Source: Solemya velum gill symbiont (GTDB lineage: Bacteria; Pseudomonadota; Gammaproteobacteria; Chromatiales; Chromatiaceae). From it: a stretch of DNA of 64,000 nt. A program made the translations under genes and the position numbers. The notes beneath the pieces were generated by a model that did no database searches, had not been told where the DNA came from, and was given only the letters and a program-made list of their open reading frames with translations. Shown one piece after another: positions 27,664 to 36,969 of this stretch. Every line of letters starts with the position of its first letter. The first letter of the stretch is position 1. The stretch lies in NCBI RefSeq assembly GCF_000787395.1, contig NZ_JRAA01000002.1, forward strand, positions 310,001-374,000, in the 5' to 3' direction.

Positions 27664-28071
27664 TTACTTGGCAGCTTCAGGAGCGATAGGCGCCTGAGGA
27701 GCAACTGGAGCTACAGGAGCAGCAACAGGAGCGTAGCCGTAAGGAGCGTAACCGTAGCCGTTACGGCTGTTGTAACGGTTGTCCCAGTTGTTGTAACCAC
27801 GACCGTAGTAGCTGTTGTTGGTGTCGCCGTCGAATTCGGTATCGGCATCAGCGTCTGCGTCCATGCTGAAGTTGAAGCTTCCACGACCTTTGCCACGACC
27901 ACGGCCACGACCTTCACCACGTCCGTCTCCGTAACCGTAGCTGTCGTTGTTCCAACGGCTGTCGTTGTATGAGTTGTTGTCGTCACCGAAGAAAGGCATG
28001 TCCCAATCAGCGATAGCAGCAGATGAACCCATGATGGCAGCGATCGCTGCAGCAGTAATAATCTTTTTCAT
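27664..28071 (-). CDS. Sulfur-globule-like secreted protein (Gly/Asn/Tyr-rich)
   Basis: A 135-residue secreted low-complexity protein from the ATG at 28071 (GGAGATTCAA precedes it). After a signal peptide (cleavage near AIA/DW) the mature chain is rich in Gly, Asn, Tyr and Asp, with DDNNSYND, GRGEGRGRGRGKGRG, DADADAD, NNSYYGRGYNN, and a Pro-rich tail (APVAPVAPQAP). It has no cysteine. This composition resembles the CV1-type sulfur globule envelope proteins of purple sulfur bacteria such as Allochromatium, which coat periplasmic sulfur globules. The match is by composition, not by a defined domain, so the call is tentative. No sgp neighbours or dsr genes are in the window. Confidence 0.6.
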   Translation of the reverse strand: MKKIITAAAIAAIMGSSAAIADWDMPFFGDDNNSYNDSRWNNDSYGYGDGRGEGRGRGRGKGRGSFNFSMDADADADTEFDGDTNNSYYGRGYNNWDNRYNSRNGYGYAPYGYAPVAAPVAPVAPQAPIAPEAAK

Positions 28072-28311
28072 TTGAATCTCCAAAAATATTTAAAAAGTAT
28101 TAAAGTTTTAAAATCTGTTTGATCCGGGCTTGGTGCCTCGTTTCAATGGAGATAAGTTTATTAGAATTTACTGATATTTCAATATTTATTTTCATTGTTA
28201 TTTCTAATCAGACCGATCGTTATTATTAATTCAAGTGGTTGGCTTTCGTTTTCAGCCACCATGGTACATATAATGAGAAGACTCCCCGCCCGTAGGTGAG
28301 GAGTTTACCTA

Positions 28312-28342
28312 CAATAAAGCCCGGCAATGCCGGGCTTTATTG
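28312..28342 (-). terminator. Terminator of the isc operon
   Basis: A perfect 14-bp inverted repeat (CAATAAAGCCCGGC / GCCGGGCTTTATTG) with a 3-nt loop AAT. It lies downstream of the lipoprotein gene at 28365, the last gene of the isc operon on the minus strand. Confidence 0.85.
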
Positions 28343-28364
28343 GGTGTCAAAAAACTGATCAGGA

Positions 28365-28655
28365 TTATTGCAGGCTATTACGCAGTGGCGTTGAAACCCC
28401 TTGCACATTACATTCTCCGGCAAGATAACCGGCAACGCGTTTGTCCGCACAGGCATCACAGCCGTTGGATGCTGTCTTCCATTTACCGCTTTCCGGCATC
28501 CATGCACAGACGGGATCGTACTGCATGGTACACATCTGTGGGCGTGGCTCTTTACATTGTGTCAATTCCTGCGGTACCTGCTGGACACTATCGCTATCTG
28601 CGGCCTGGCAGCCACCGAGAAGTACTAACAGTAGAATTGGCAGGAGTCGCAGCAT
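28365..28655 (-). CDS. Small lipoprotein with Kazal-like cysteine pattern
   Basis: A 96-residue lipoprotein from the ATG at 28655, whose start overlaps the iscX stop (TGATG). The lipobox is LLGGC (cysteine about residue 16). The mature part carries six cysteines spaced C-x6-C-x6-C and C-x2-C near the end, and the segment MQYDPVCAWMP with SNGCDAC, which recalls a Kazal-type inhibitor fold. This looks like a small envelope protein unrelated to Fe-S assembly but cotranscribed with it; its function is unknown. A GTG one codon upstream is an alternative start. Confidence 0.7.
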   Translation of the reverse strand: MLRLLPILLLVLLGGCQAADSDSVQQVPQELTQCKEPRPQMCTMQYDPVCAWMPESGKWKTASNGCDACADKRVAGYLAGECNVQGVSTPLRNSLQ

Positions 28656-28855
28656 CACTCGCTCTCTTCAATCCATGACATCTGGATTGCCTCAAGAATT
28701 TTCTCACCGCAACGCTCGGGGTCATCATCAAAATCGGGCAGTTCCATGACCCAGTTACGCAGGTCAACAAAATTCACGGTTTTCGGATCGACATCAGGAT
28801 AAGTCTCATCCAGTTCAATAGCGATATCGAGTACATCTGTCCATTGCAGTGACAT
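28655..28855 (-). CDS. iscX: IscX, Fe-S assembly accessory protein
   Basis: A 66-residue acidic protein, exact family length. It has the IscX pattern MSLQWTDVLDIAIELDETYPDVDPKTV (fragmentary as shown) and the C-terminal helix with DPERCGEKILEAI. IscX binds IscS and iron and modulates cluster assembly. It is the penultimate gene of the isc operon. Confidence 0.95.
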   Translation of the reverse strand: MSLQWTDVLDIAIELDETYPDVDPKTVNFVDLRNWVMELPDFDDDPERCGEKILEAIQMSWIEESE

Positions 28856-28868
28856 CGTTCAGTTCCTC

Positions 28869-29207
28869 TTAATGATTTTCAGAAACCATGTTGATGGTGT
28901 ACTTGGGAATCTCCACGACCAGGTCCTCATCACCGACAACCGCCTGGCAACTGAGACGTGACTCAGGCTCCAGACCCCATGCCTTGTCGAGCAGGTCATC
29001 CTCAATCTCGTCAGACTCTTCCATCGAATCAAATCCCTCTCGTACGATGACGTGGCATGTGGTACATGCGCACGACTTCTCACAAGCGTGCTCGATCTCA
29101 ATCCCATTGGCAAGAGCCGCATCACATACGGTCGTACCGGGCTCAGCCTCGATGACCGCCCCATCAGGGCAAATTTCGTGATGTGGAAGAATAATTATCT
29201 GTGTCAT
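28869..29207 (-). CDS. fdx: Isc-type [2Fe-2S] ferredoxin
   Basis: A 112-residue adrenodoxin-like ferredoxin. The four cluster cysteines are in [20 protein letters not shown] (three cluster ligands at C-x5-C-x2-C, about residues 42, 48, 51) and in RLSCQAVV (about 87). It supplies electrons for cluster assembly on IscU. It overlaps the hscA stop by four bases. Confidence 0.95.
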   Translation of the reverse strand: MTQIIILPHHEICPDGAVIEAEPGTTVCDAALANGIEIEHACEKSCACTTCHVIVREGFDSMEESDEIEDDLLDKAWGLEPESRLSCQAVVGDEDLVVEIPKYTINMVSENH

Positions 29208-31096
29208 TTTGAGTCATCCTCGCTGGACTCGAATTCGCTAACCGTATGACCCGCCATCGCTTCGCGAATTCCGGCATTCATACGACGTTCAACATAGAAC
29301 TCACAACCGGATTCCAGCTGCTTGATTGCATTTTCTATTGCATCGACATCATCCAGTTTTGCAGACTCGATGACGCTGTTCAGATGCGCATCGATCCCTG
29401 CCCTCTCTTCTGCCGAGAGCAACTGGTCACCATCAACTGTCAGCGCTGCCTGCAGTGCCTCAATGACTCGATACGCCTCTACCTGTTGTTCGCGCAGGCG
29501 ACGTAGGTCCCGATCCTCTTCAGCATGTGCAACTGATGCACGCAGCATGTCGGCTATCTCGTTATCCGAGAGGCCGTATGAAGGTTTGATATCGACGCTG
29601 GCTTTTGTTCCGCTGGTCTCTTCCATCGCCTCGACACTGAGCAAACCGTCAGCATCGACATTGAAAGTGACACGAATACGTGCGGCGCCAGCCACCATCG
29701 GTGGAATGTCGCGCAACTCAAAGCGCGCCAGTGACCGACAGTCATCAACCATCTCGCGCTCACCCTGTACAACGTGAATCGCCATTGCTGTCTGGCCATC
29801 CTTGAATGTCGTGAACTCCTGCGCACGTGCGACCGGAATCGTGGTATTGCGCGGAATCACCTTCTCCACCAGTCCGCCCATGGTCTCGAGACCGAGCGAG
29901 AGCGGATTCACGTCGAGAAGCAGCATTTCACCATCCGGATTGTTACCCGCAAGCTGATTCGCCTGTTGGGCGGCGCCGATTGCAACGACTGAATCAGGAT
30001 CAATACTGACCAACGGTTCGCGTGCAAAGAAATCACAGACCTTTTCACGTACACGAGGCACGCGGGTCGAGCCGCCAACCATGACGACATCTTCAATTTC
30101 ATCAATATCGACTGCAGCATCCCGCAGTGTGCGGCGGCAGGCTGTAATGGTTTTGCGTATCAGTGGGTCGATCAGGGTATTGAGTGTTTCAACATCAAGT
30201 TCACCCTGCCAGTTCGAATCGTCTGCCAGTTGCATCACGACCGTTGTCGAATCAGCCTCTGTCAGTGCTTCTTTGGCATGGCGTGCCGCGTGCATCAGGC
30301 GGCGCTGAATCATTGGATCTGCATCATTGCTGATCCCGGCCTGCTGCATGATCCAGCCGGCAATGGCATGGTCAAAATCATCCCCCCCGAGTGCGGAATC
30401 ACCGCCTGTCGCCATCACCTCAAAAACACCGCGAGTGAGTCGCAGGACGGAAATATCAAAAGTACCACCGCCCAGATCAAAAATGGCATGGATGCCATCA
30501 GCACCCTCGTCAAGCCCGTAGGCTATGGCTGCCGCGGTCGGCTCATTGAGCAGACGATAGACATGCAGGCCTGCAAGTTTTGCTGCATCCTTGGTGGCTT
30601 GGCGCTGGGCATCATCAAAATAGGCGGGAACTGTAATCACAACACCGGATAGCTCTCCTCCGAGTGAATCCTCGGCACGCCGGTTAAGACACTTGAGAAT
30701 CTCTGCAGATACCTCGACCGGACTGACGTCACCGGCACGGGTTTTGATTCGAGGCACTGATGCTTCACTGTCAGCGAACTGCCATGGCAGTTGCTCACCC
30801 AGGCTCATGACATCGGCAATCCCACGTCCCATAAGACGCTTGATTGAGGAAATAGTATTGAGAGGATCAGTAGTAGCACGTTCTCGAGCCTGCTGGCCCA
30901 CGAGGATGCCCTCCTCACTGTAACTGACGACAGACGGCAGCAGATGGTGGCCATCATGGTCCGGCAAAGTTTCTGACGTACCACTGCGCACTGTAGCTAC
31001 CAGTGAGTTGGTGGTACCAAGATCGATGCCGGCAGCCAGCCTGTGTTCATGTGGTGCCTGCGCCTCGCCCGGCTCGGCAATCTGCAGCAACGCCAT
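29204..31096 (-). CDS. hscA: HscA, Fe-S chaperone (Hsp70)
   Basis: Specialised Hsp70 of 630 residues. The ATPase signatures [13 protein letters not shown] (about 23-35), the phosphate loop [14 protein letters not shown] (about 206-219) and [14 protein letters not shown] (about 350-363) are present. The C-terminal substrate-binding domain follows. It receives IscU from HscB and drives cluster transfer. Gene order hscB-hscA-fdx-iscX is the standard one. Confidence 0.96.
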   Translation of the reverse strand: MALLQIAEPGEAQAPHEHRLAAGIDLGTTNSLVATVRSGTSETLPDHDGHHLLPSVVSYSEEGILVGQQARERATTDPLNTISSIKRLMGRGIADVMSLGEQLPWQFADSEASVPRIKTRAGDVSPVEVSAEILKCLNRRAEDSLGGELSGVVITVPAYFDDAQRQATKDAAKLAGLHVYRLLNEPTAAAIAYGLDEGADGIHAIFDLGGGTFDISVLRLTRGVFEVMATGGDSALGGDDFDHAIAGWIMQQAGISNDADPMIQRRLMHAARHAKEALTEADSTTVVMQLADDSNWQGELDVETLNTLIDPLIRKTITACRRTLRDAAVDIDEIEDVVMVGGSTRVPRVREKVCDFFAREPLVSIDPDSVVAIGAAQQANQLAGNNPDGEMLLLDVNPLSLGLETMGGLVEKVIPRNTTIPVARAQEFTTFKDGQTAMAIHVVQGEREMVDDCRSLARFELRDIPPMVAGAARIRVTFNVDADGLLSVEAMEETSGTKASVDIKPSYGLSDNEIADMLRASVAHAEEDRDLRRLREQQVEAYRVIEALQAALTVDGDQLLSAEERAGIDAHLNSVIESAKLDDVDAIENAIKQLESGCEFYVERRMNAGIREAMAGHTVSEFESSEDDSK

Positions 31097-31644
31097 TATC
31101 CAAACTCCTCTTCAAGTTGCGCCTCGACAGCCTGTGCCTCGGCATACAGCTTGTTGAGAAATTGCATTTTCCGCACTGTTTCGCGGGCATCTTCGAGATT
31201 TTCTTTTGACGGTGTTTCGAAATCGACCGTGATCCTGCTGACCAGGGCCTTGATCATACCGCTCACTCTGTCCATGAATTCGCCTAGAGTATCGAAACTG
31301 TCATCAGTGTGACGCAGCGCCTCGAGATCCTCTCTCATTTCCAACTGCTGCATCAGGAATGCTGCATCCCTGGTTGTTTCCGCCCCCAACTCCATATCGA
31401 CACCGTGCAGCGACAGCAGGTACCTGGCACGCAGCATTGGATCCTTGAGGGTTTCGAAGGCTTCGTTGACATAGGCAGCAGACTGCAGCGCCTTGCGCTT
31501 CTCCTCATCGCTGCCGGCAGCATAGCGATCAGGGTGCACCGCACCCTGCAGCTCACGGTAGCGTTCGCGCAGGGCTGGAATCTCTACCTGGTATTCTGCA
31601 GGCAGGCCAAAGAGTTCGAAATAGTTTTTCGACAGATCAAGCAT
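31096..31644 (-). CDS. hscB: HscB, J-type co-chaperone
   Basis: About 182 residues from the ATG at 31644 ([13 protein letters not shown]). The J-domain contains HPDRYAAGS (HPD, about 36-38), and the C-terminal helical bundle binds IscU. The short upstream extension to 31689 is unlikely as it does not fit the family start. It overlaps the hscA start by one base (AT-rich junction at 31096). Confidence 0.93.
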   Translation of the reverse strand: MLDLSKNYFELFGLPAEYQVEIPALRERYRELQGAVHPDRYAAGSDEEKRKALQSAAYVNEAFETLKDPMLRARYLLSLHGVDMELGAETTRDAAFLMQQLEMREDLEALRHTDDSFDTLGEFMDRVSGMIKALVSRITVDFETPSKENLEDARETVRKMQFLNKLYAEAQAVEAQLEEEFG

Positions 31645-31658
31645 AGGAAGGGGGCAAG

Positions 31659-31982
31659 TCAGATTGTAAAACTTTCCCCGCAGCCACACTCATCCTTGAC
31701 GTTGGGATTGTTAAATTTGAAGCCCTCGTTGAGGCCTTCTTTACCATAGTCGAGCTCGGTTCCGTCAAGGTAGACAAGGCTCTTTTTGTCGATGATCACC
31801 TTGACACCATGATCTTCAAAAATTTCGTCGTCATCGTTCATATCGTCGACGAACTCCAGCACATACGCCATTCCCGAACAGCCTGATGTTCTCACACCCA
31901 GGCGCACACCAAGTCCCTTGCCGCGATTGGCAAGAAAACTCGAAACGCGACTGGCTGCTGCGTCGGTCAGCGTAATGCCCAT
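31659..31982 (-). CDS. iscA: IscA, A-type Fe-S carrier
   Basis: A 107-residue A-type carrier from the ATG at 31982 (MGITLTDAA), the exact E. coli length. The three ligand cysteines are visible: GCSGMAY (about 35) and CGCGESF (about 99 and 101). An in-frame ATG at 32042 inside iscU is not credible. It lies one base after the iscU stop. Confidence 0.94.
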   Translation of the reverse strand: MGITLTDAAASRVSSFLANRGKGLGVRLGVRTSGCSGMAYVLEFVDDMNDDDEIFEDHGVKVIIDKKSLVYLDGTELDYGKEGLNEGFKFNNPNVKDECGCGESFTI

Positions 31983-31983
31983 A

Positions 31984-32367
31984 CTAGCCTTCCTGTTTCG
32001 ACTTGAAGTCAGTGATGGCTGCCTGGATTGCATCCTCGGCAAGCACCGAGCAGTGTACCTTCACCGGTGGCAATGCCAGTTCCTCGGCGATCTCTGTGTT
32101 CTTGATCTGCTGAGCTTCATCAAGCGTCTTGCCCTTGACCCATTCGGTCAGCAGGCTGCTTGAAGCGATAGCCGAGCCACAACCGTAAGTCTTGAACTTG
32201 GCGTCTTCGATAACACCGTCATCATTAACCTGGATCTGCAGACGCATAACGTCACCACATGCAGGAGCACCAACCATGCCGGTACCGACATCCTTGGATT
32301 CCTTATCCATAACACCAACATTACGTGGATTCTCATAATGATCGATGACTTTTTCACTATATGCCAT
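31984..32367 (-). CDS. iscU: IscU, Fe-S scaffold
   Basis: A 127-residue scaffold. Cluster ligands are in ACGDVMRL (about 37, followed by D39), [10 protein letters not shown] (about 63) and HCSVLAEDA (about 105-106). LPPVKVHC is the HscA-recognition motif. It is one base from iscA and about 19 bp from iscS. Confidence 0.96.
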   Translation of the reverse strand: MAYSEKVIDHYENPRNVGVMDKESKDVGTGMVGAPACGDVMRLQIQVNDDGVIEDAKFKTYGCGSAIASSSLLTEWVKGKTLDEAQQIKNTEIAEELALPPVKVHCSVLAEDAIQAAITDFKSKQEG

Positions 32368-32386
32368 GACATTTACCTCTAGTTAG

Positions 32387-33601
32387 TTAGTGTGCTGCCC
32401 ACTTGACAGATTTCAGATCGATACCTTCCTTGTACATGTCCCAGAGGGGTGAAAGTTCACGTAACCTCTCGACTTGTTCACGGGTTTCCTTGATGACGTA
32501 GTCGACCTCTTCGTCCGTGGTGAATCTTCCTATTGTAAATCGGATTGAGCTGTGAGCCAATTCATCTTCACGACCCAGTGCGCGAAGCACGTAGCTTGGT
32601 TCGAGTGACGCAGAGGTACAGGCAGAACCGGAAGAGACCGCCATATCCTTGAGCGCCATCATCAGGCTCTCGCCCTCGACAAAATTGAAGCTTATATTGA
32701 GGTTACCCGCAATACGGCGATCGAGATCACCGTTGACATAAACCTCTTCCATATCCTTGAAACCGTCAAGCAGGCGCGTACGCATCTGCAGCAGGCGCTC
32801 ATTGTCGCTGGCCATCTCTTCCCTGGCGAGACGGAAAGCGGCACCCATGCCGACGATCTGGTGTGTTGCCAGGGTACCTGAACGCATTCCGCGCTCATGC
32901 CCACCACCATGCATCTGCGCCTCGACACGGACTCGCGGCTTGCGCTGTACGTAGAGTGCGCCGATACCCTTGGGGCCATAAATTTTGTGTGCTGAAAAAC
33001 TCATCATGTCGACCTTGAGTTCAGCCAGGTCGATCGGTACCTTGCCGGCGCTCTGTGCTGCATCAACATGGAAGATGATTTTGCGCTCACGGCAGAGTTC
33101 TCCAATTGCCGCAATGTCCTGTATGACACCGATCTCGTTGTTGACGTGCATGACAGAAACCAGAATGGTGTCTTCACGCATAGCGCCCTTGAGAAGATCA
33201 AAGTCCAGCAGGCCATCATCTTTAGGGTCCAGGTAGGTGACCTCGTAGCCTTCACGCTCGAGCTGGCGACAGCTGTCGAGCACAGCCTTGTGCTCGGTTT
33301 TCATTGTGATGATGTGCTTGCCCTTCTTATTATAGAAGTGTGCAGCACCCTTGATCGCGAGATTGTCTGACTCGGTTGCACCCGATGTCCAGACGATTTC
33401 ACGAGGGTCAGCATTGACCAGTTCAGCGACCTCTTTACGTGCATTTTCGACCGCCTCGTCTGCTGCCCAACCGAAAGCGTGGGAGCGTGATGCGGGATTA
33501 CCGAAATTCCCGTCGAGGGTAAGGCAGTTGCACATTGCCTCGGCTACGCGCGGATCGACCGGCGTTGTTGCCGAGTAGTCAAGATAGATTGGCAGCTTCA
33601 T
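32387..33601 (-). CDS. iscS: IscS, cysteine desulfurase
   Basis: PLP-dependent cysteine desulfurase of 404 residues from the ATG at 33601 ([14 protein letters not shown]), matching E. coli. PLP lysine lies in [16 protein letters not shown] (about 206), and the persulfide cysteine in [13 protein letters not shown] (about 328). It supplies sulfur for clusters and tRNA thiolation. An upstream ATG at 33610 is less like the family. It is the first gene after the IscR-type promoter. Confidence 0.96.
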   Translation of the reverse strand: MKLPIYLDYSATTPVDPRVAEAMCNCLTLDGNFGNPASRSHAFGWAADEAVENARKEVAELVNADPREIVWTSGATESDNLAIKGAAHFYNKKGKHIITMKTEHKAVLDSCRQLEREGYEVTYLDPKDDGLLDFDLLKGAMREDTILVSVMHVNNEIGVIQDIAAIGELCRERKIIFHVDAAQSAGKVPIDLAELKVDMMSFSAHKIYGPKGIGALYVQRKPRVRVEAQMHGGGHERGMRSGTLATHQIVGMGAAFRLAREEMASDNERLLQMRTRLLDGFKDMEEVYVNGDLDRRIAGNLNISFNFVEGESLMMALKDMAVSSGSACTSASLEPSYVLRALGREDELAHSSIRFTIGRFTTDEEVDYVIKETREQVERLRELSPLWDMYKEGIDLKSVKWAAH

Positions 33602-33672
33602 ACTGTTCAACTCATTTTATAAAATTCTAATATTTCAGCAAAATGACCCAAAAACGGTCATTCCGGGCGCAA

Positions 33673-33704
33673 ATCATACTTAACCGAGTAAATTAGTCAA
33701 GAAT
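33673..33704 (-). promoter_or_regulatory. IscR-type promoter of iscS
   Basis: On the minus strand a sigma70 promoter reads TTGACT (33700-33695), 16-bp spacer, TATGAT (33678-33673). It overlaps a 25-bp sequence at 33680-33704 that agrees with the E. coli IscR type-1 (holo-IscR) consensus at 21 of 25 positions by my count (ATTCTTGACTAATTTACTCG...). This implies [2Fe-2S]-IscR repression of iscS, although no iscR gene is in the window. Confidence 0.75.
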
Positions 33705-33753
33705 CGACGATCGCGCACACTCTGCTGTTGCTGGGAATAACTTAGTGTTTTAC

Positions 33754-34575
33754 TCAGTTATTATCAACCGTTGACTTACTGGGGCTATTTGCCACAGGTG
33801 CGTCTCCATCGAGTCGCTCCAGCTCATCAGCGGTAGAAATTATCTCGCATTGGTCGAGTGAAGGCAGATCGAACTGTGCCTCCATACCAAGCGCTTTCAT
33901 CGATTGGCACATTTTCTCCATGCGCTGATCCATGACATGAATGTGGTCCAGCATGCAGTTGACCGCATGTGCCACCGGGTCGGCTGCATCTCGTGTTACA
34001 CCGTAGGCATCAAAGCCCATTTTCTCAGCTATTTCACCACGATGCGGCGCATCCGCCTCTTTCTTCGGCTGAATCAGGTTGCCAGGCACACCGACAACAG
34101 TCATGCCCGCAGGCACATCCCTGACAACAACAGAGTTAGAACCGACACGTGCCTTTTCACCAATCTCGATCGGGCCCAGAACCTTGGCGCCAGCACCGAC
34201 AACAACACCATTGCCGAGCGTCGGATGCCGCTTGCCCTTCTCCCAACTGGTACCGCCAAGAGTCACACCATGATAAAGGGTGCAGTCGTCACCAATCACG
34301 GCAGTCTCACCAATAACCACACCCATTCCATGGTCAATGAAAAAACGCTTTCCGATAGCTGCCCCGGGGTGAATCTCGATGCCGGTCAGCAGCCTCGAAA
34401 TGTTGGATAGAATGCGTGCCAGCAGTGGTAATTTAAAATTCCACAGCCGATGTGCTGCGCGATGCATCAGAACCGCATGAAATCCGGGATAAGTCAGTAC
34501 GATCTCGAACGTATTCCGGGCGGCCGGATCACGTTCGAATACGACAGCTATTTCCTCTTTCAGTCTTTGAAACAC
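33754..34575 (-). CDS. cysE: Serine O-acetyltransferase
   Basis: Makes O-acetylserine from serine and acetyl-CoA for cysteine synthesis. The GTG at 34575 has AAGGGG upstream and gives 273 residues, starting [16 protein letters not shown] as in the short CysE types; the upstream ATG at 34632 lies inside trmJ. The hexapeptide left-handed helix has [19 protein letters not shown] and the active-site His of DHGMG (about 105). The C-terminus extends past the usual peptide. It stands where iscR is found in E. coli and would supply cysteine to the desulfurase operon. Confidence 0.92.
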   Translation of the reverse strand: MFQRLKEEIAVVFERDPAARNTFEIVLTYPGFHAVLMHRAAHRLWNFKLPLLARILSNISRLLTGIEIHPGAAIGKRFFIDHGMGVVIGETAVIGDDCTLYHGVTLGGTSWEKGKRHPTLGNGVVVGAGAKVLGPIEIGEKARVGSNSVVVRDVPAGMTVVGVPGNLIQPKKEADAPHRGEIAEKMGFDAYGVTRDAADPVAHAVNCMLDHIHVMDQRMEKMCQSMKALGMEAQFDLPSLDQCEIISTADELERLDGDAPVANSPSKSTVDNN

Positions 34576-34579
34576 GCTA

Positions 34580-35335
34580 TTACCCCTTGCTGGTTTCATC
34601 ACGACGCATCGACTTGCGACCCTGTGCGGCACTCAGAATGCCACGCAGCAGGTTCAACTCCTCGTCGTCGGGTGCCGCACGCATAAAAAAGCGCCTTAGC
34701 TTTCTGATCAGTTTGTCAGATTTTCTCGGATCTGAAAAATCGATATCCGTAAGGGTTTGTTCCAGGTGCTGAATAAAACCCTCAAACTTCTCCACTTCGG
34801 CCGGCAACTGCCCCTGCTGCTTTGCCGGTCCCACCTCATTACTTGCCAGTAGCACCTCGTAAGCAAGCAATTGTACAGCCATCGCCAGGTTGAGCGAACT
34901 GAAATCAGGATTGGTCGGGATATTGACCAGGTAGTGGCACAGATCGAGCTCCTCGTTGGTGAGGCCTGAATGCTCACGCCCGAATACCAGCGCAACATCT
35001 GTCTCATCATAATGAGAGACGACTTTTTCTGCTGTTTCACGTGGTGTCATCTGGGGCCAGGTAATCGTGCGCAGGCGTGCACTGGCACCGATCACCAGGC
35101 GACAGCCTGTCACTGCCTCTTCGAGGCTGTCGACACAGCGTGCATTCTCAAGCAACTCACCGGCACCTGAGGCACGGGCAGTGGCACCCTCGTGCGGAAA
35201 CAGCCGCGGACGTACCAGCACCAGCTTGTCGAGACACATGTTCTTCATGGCGCGTGCAGCTGCACCGATATTTCCGGGATGCGATGTCGCAATCAGAACA
35301 ATTCGTACACGTGAAAGGGGCAAAATCTTCTCCAC
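34580..35335 (-). CDS. trmJ: tRNA Cm32/Um32 2'-O-methyltransferase
   Basis: A 251-residue SPOUT methyltransferase of the TrmJ/SpoU class that methylates position 32 in the anticodon loop. The N-terminal trefoil knot region carries [21 protein letters not shown], spread over about 10-32, and the knot contains [14 protein letters not shown] and [15 protein letters not shown]-like motifs. Its TAA stop is followed closely by the cysE GTG. In E. coli trmJ is also upstream of the isc genes and divergent from suhB. Confidence 0.95.
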   Translation of the reverse strand: MEKILPLSRVRIVLIATSHPGNIGAAARAMKNMCLDKLVLVRPRLFPHEGATARASGAGELLENARCVDSLEEAVTGCRLVIGASARLRTITWPQMTPRETAEKVVSHYDETDVALVFGREHSGLTNEELDLCHYLVNIPTNPDFSSLNLAMAVQLLAYEVLLASNEVGPAKQQGQLPAEVEKFEGFIQHLEQTLTDIDFSDPRKSDKLIRKLRRFFMRAAPDDEELNLLRGILSAAQGRKSMRRDETSKG

Positions 35336-35401
35336 AAAATCAATTCACGTATTGTAGCTTTCTTTTGCCTTGGCAGCATACTTCCTGTATGCTCGCGCGC
35401 C

Positions 35402-36199
35402 ATGAACCCTACGACAACAATAGCAGTCCGCGCAGCCCGTGCAGCCGGGCGTGTCATTTCACGCTACAGCGAGCGCCTCGACGCAATCAAGATCGAAACC
35501 AAGAAGCGCAATGACTTCGTCAGTGAAGTGGATCGTGCTGCCGAACGCGAAATTATCTCTACGATTCGCGCCGCATTTCCTGACCACGCCATCATTGCCG
35601 AGGAGTCGGGCGTCCATAAGGGTAACGACTACCAGTGGATTATTGATCCTCTCGACGGTACCACCAACTACCTGCACGGCTTCCCACAGTACGCCGTCTC
35701 CATCGCCCTGCGTTTCAGGGGTGAGCTGACTGTTGCCGTTGTTTATGATCCATCCCGTGATGAGCTCTTCCATGCATCAAAGGGCGAAGGTGCCTACCTA
35801 GATGACAGACGTATACGGGTCACCCAGAAAAAAGGACTTGAGGGCGCACTGCTTGGAACAGGAATCCCGTTCCGTGATCTCACCCACGCTGACGCCTACT
35901 TCGGTATGATGCGCGACCTGATTGTCGACACTGCGGGTGTGCGTCGTCCCGGTTCGGCCGCTCTCGACTTTGCCTATGTTGCAGCTGGCCGTCTCGACGG
36001 TTTCTGGGAACTTGGACTGGCACCATGGGACTTTGCCGCCGGTGCACTGCTGGTCAAGGAAGCAGGCGGTATGGTCACTGACATTGCCGGTGGTGAGCGT
36101 TATCTTGAGTCCGGCAATGTTCTCGCCGGTGGTCCGCATCTTCACCATTTCCTGGTAGATAGAGTCAAACCGTATCTCAACGAAAATCTGACTTTTTAA
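35402..36199 (+). CDS. suhB: Inositol-1-monophosphatase family
   Basis: A 265-residue phosphatase. The metal and catalytic motifs are present: EESG near residue 68, WIIDPLDGTTNYLHGFP (about 80-96, the DPLDGT metal site) and WDFAAGALLVKEAGG (about 209-223). SuhB also takes part in rRNA antitermination in E. coli. It is divergent from trmJ as in E. coli. A terminator-like hairpin lies in the downstream element. Confidence 0.95.
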   Translation: MNPTTTIAVRAARAAGRVISRYSERLDAIKIETKKRNDFVSEVDRAAEREIISTIRAAFPDHAIIAEESGVHKGNDYQWIIDPLDGTTNYLHGFPQYAVSIALRFRGELTVAVVYDPSRDELFHASKGEGAYLDDRRIRVTQKKGLEGALLGTGIPFRDLTHADAYFGMMRDLIVDTAGVRRPGSAALDFAYVAAGRLDGFWELGLAPWDFAAGALLVKEAGGMVTDIAGGERYLESGNVLAGGPHLHHFLVDRVKPYLNENLTF

Positions 36200-36228
36200 C
36201 GCCTCTCTTTGTTTGAGGACTCTCCGTT

Positions 36229-36348
36229 ATTGGCGCCCGTACGTGACGCCGGACATCACAGGAAAAAGCGAAAAACTGTTTGAGTGATCGGAGATCACGA
36301 GTTTTTTTCGCGCTGTGATGGCCAAGTTACGTGCGATCAGGCGTCAAT
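36229..36348. repeat. 120-bp imperfect hairpin element
   Basis: Ends ATTGGCGCC (36229) and GGCGTCAAT (36340-36348) pair imperfectly. Inside are nested arms: ACATCACAG against CTGTGATGG, AAAAACT against AGTTTTT, and a core GTGATC-gga-GATCAC (36284-36298). The core with the following T-run could end suhB transcripts. The whole looks like a small non-autonomous mobile or REP-like element. No coding capacity. Confidence 0.6.
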
Positions 36349-36365
36349 GAGGAGCTGTTTCTTTG

Positions 36366-36395
36366 CCTACTTTCTTGTCAGCACAAGAAAGTAGG
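36366..36395. repeat. 13-bp perfect inverted repeat
   Basis: CCTACTTTCTTGT (36366-36378), loop CAGC, ACAAGAAAGTAGG (36383-36395). Similar 'CTTTGCCTACTTTCTTG...' motifs are common intergenic repeats. With the 120-bp hairpin and a REP-like fragment near 36480-36510, it fills the 417-bp gap after suhB (36200-36616), in which no gene is seen. Confidence 0.65.
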
Positions 36396-36616
36396 GTGGG
36401 TGCGAGCCACCGCGCGCTTTCTAAATCAATATTGACGCGAAGCGTCTCTCATAACAATAAATCATCACATCAATCAGGATGGCTCCCGAGTCAAGCCCGG
36501 GTGACGCTATTGAAGGGCATGCGCTTGTGACATCAGGAACGCTGTGATATACCTACTCCATGCTCACGCAGATGAGCAAACATAATAAAGAATCACTGCT
36601 GTTGGATAGGATAGAA

Positions 36617-36961
36617 ATGAATAAAATGCTCACCTCCGTGATCATCCCCCCGATGGGCGCATGCCGCTATGGCTGCGGTACATCCTGCGCTGCCCCGATC
36701 TCGGTTTTCTGGCTGGCTGGTGTCGTCGCCATCATCTACTCACTGTTTGGCGGACCTACTGGTGCAGAAGGTGTTGATTTCTACACCCTCGCCCTCGGCG
36801 TTGTCATGTGGTTCATCGCTTCAATGTGGACCCTGTTGACCATGAGTGGCCTCGAGGAAGATCGCTGCAAGGGAATTTTCAGCCCGCTTAACAACAAGGT
36901 GTCACCGATGGTCGACGAAACAGACCCGATGGACGAAGTTCGCAAGGCGAAACAAGGCTAG
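36617..36961 (+). CDS. Small Cys-containing membrane protein
   Basis: A 114-residue inner-membrane protein from the ATG at 36617 (AGGAT upstream). Its N-terminus carries ACRYGCGTSCAAP, a three-cysteine motif (about 15-22) that could bind metal or a cofactor. Two helices follow (about 28-45 and 56-80). The C-terminus is charged. Function unknown. An ATG at 36560 is possible but has weaker support. Convergent with rarA. Confidence 0.7.
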   Translation: MNKMLTSVIIPPMGACRYGCGTSCAAPISVFWLAGVVAIIYSLFGGPTGAEGVDFYTLALGVVMWFIASMWTLLTMSGLEEDRCKGIFSPLNNKVSPMVDETDPMDEVRKAKQG

Positions 36962-36969
36962 CTGACTGG

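Noticed and set aside
36200-36616. Small gene or RNA gene after suhB
   Set aside because: The region is made of hairpin repeats with no coding signal or tRNA-like motifs.
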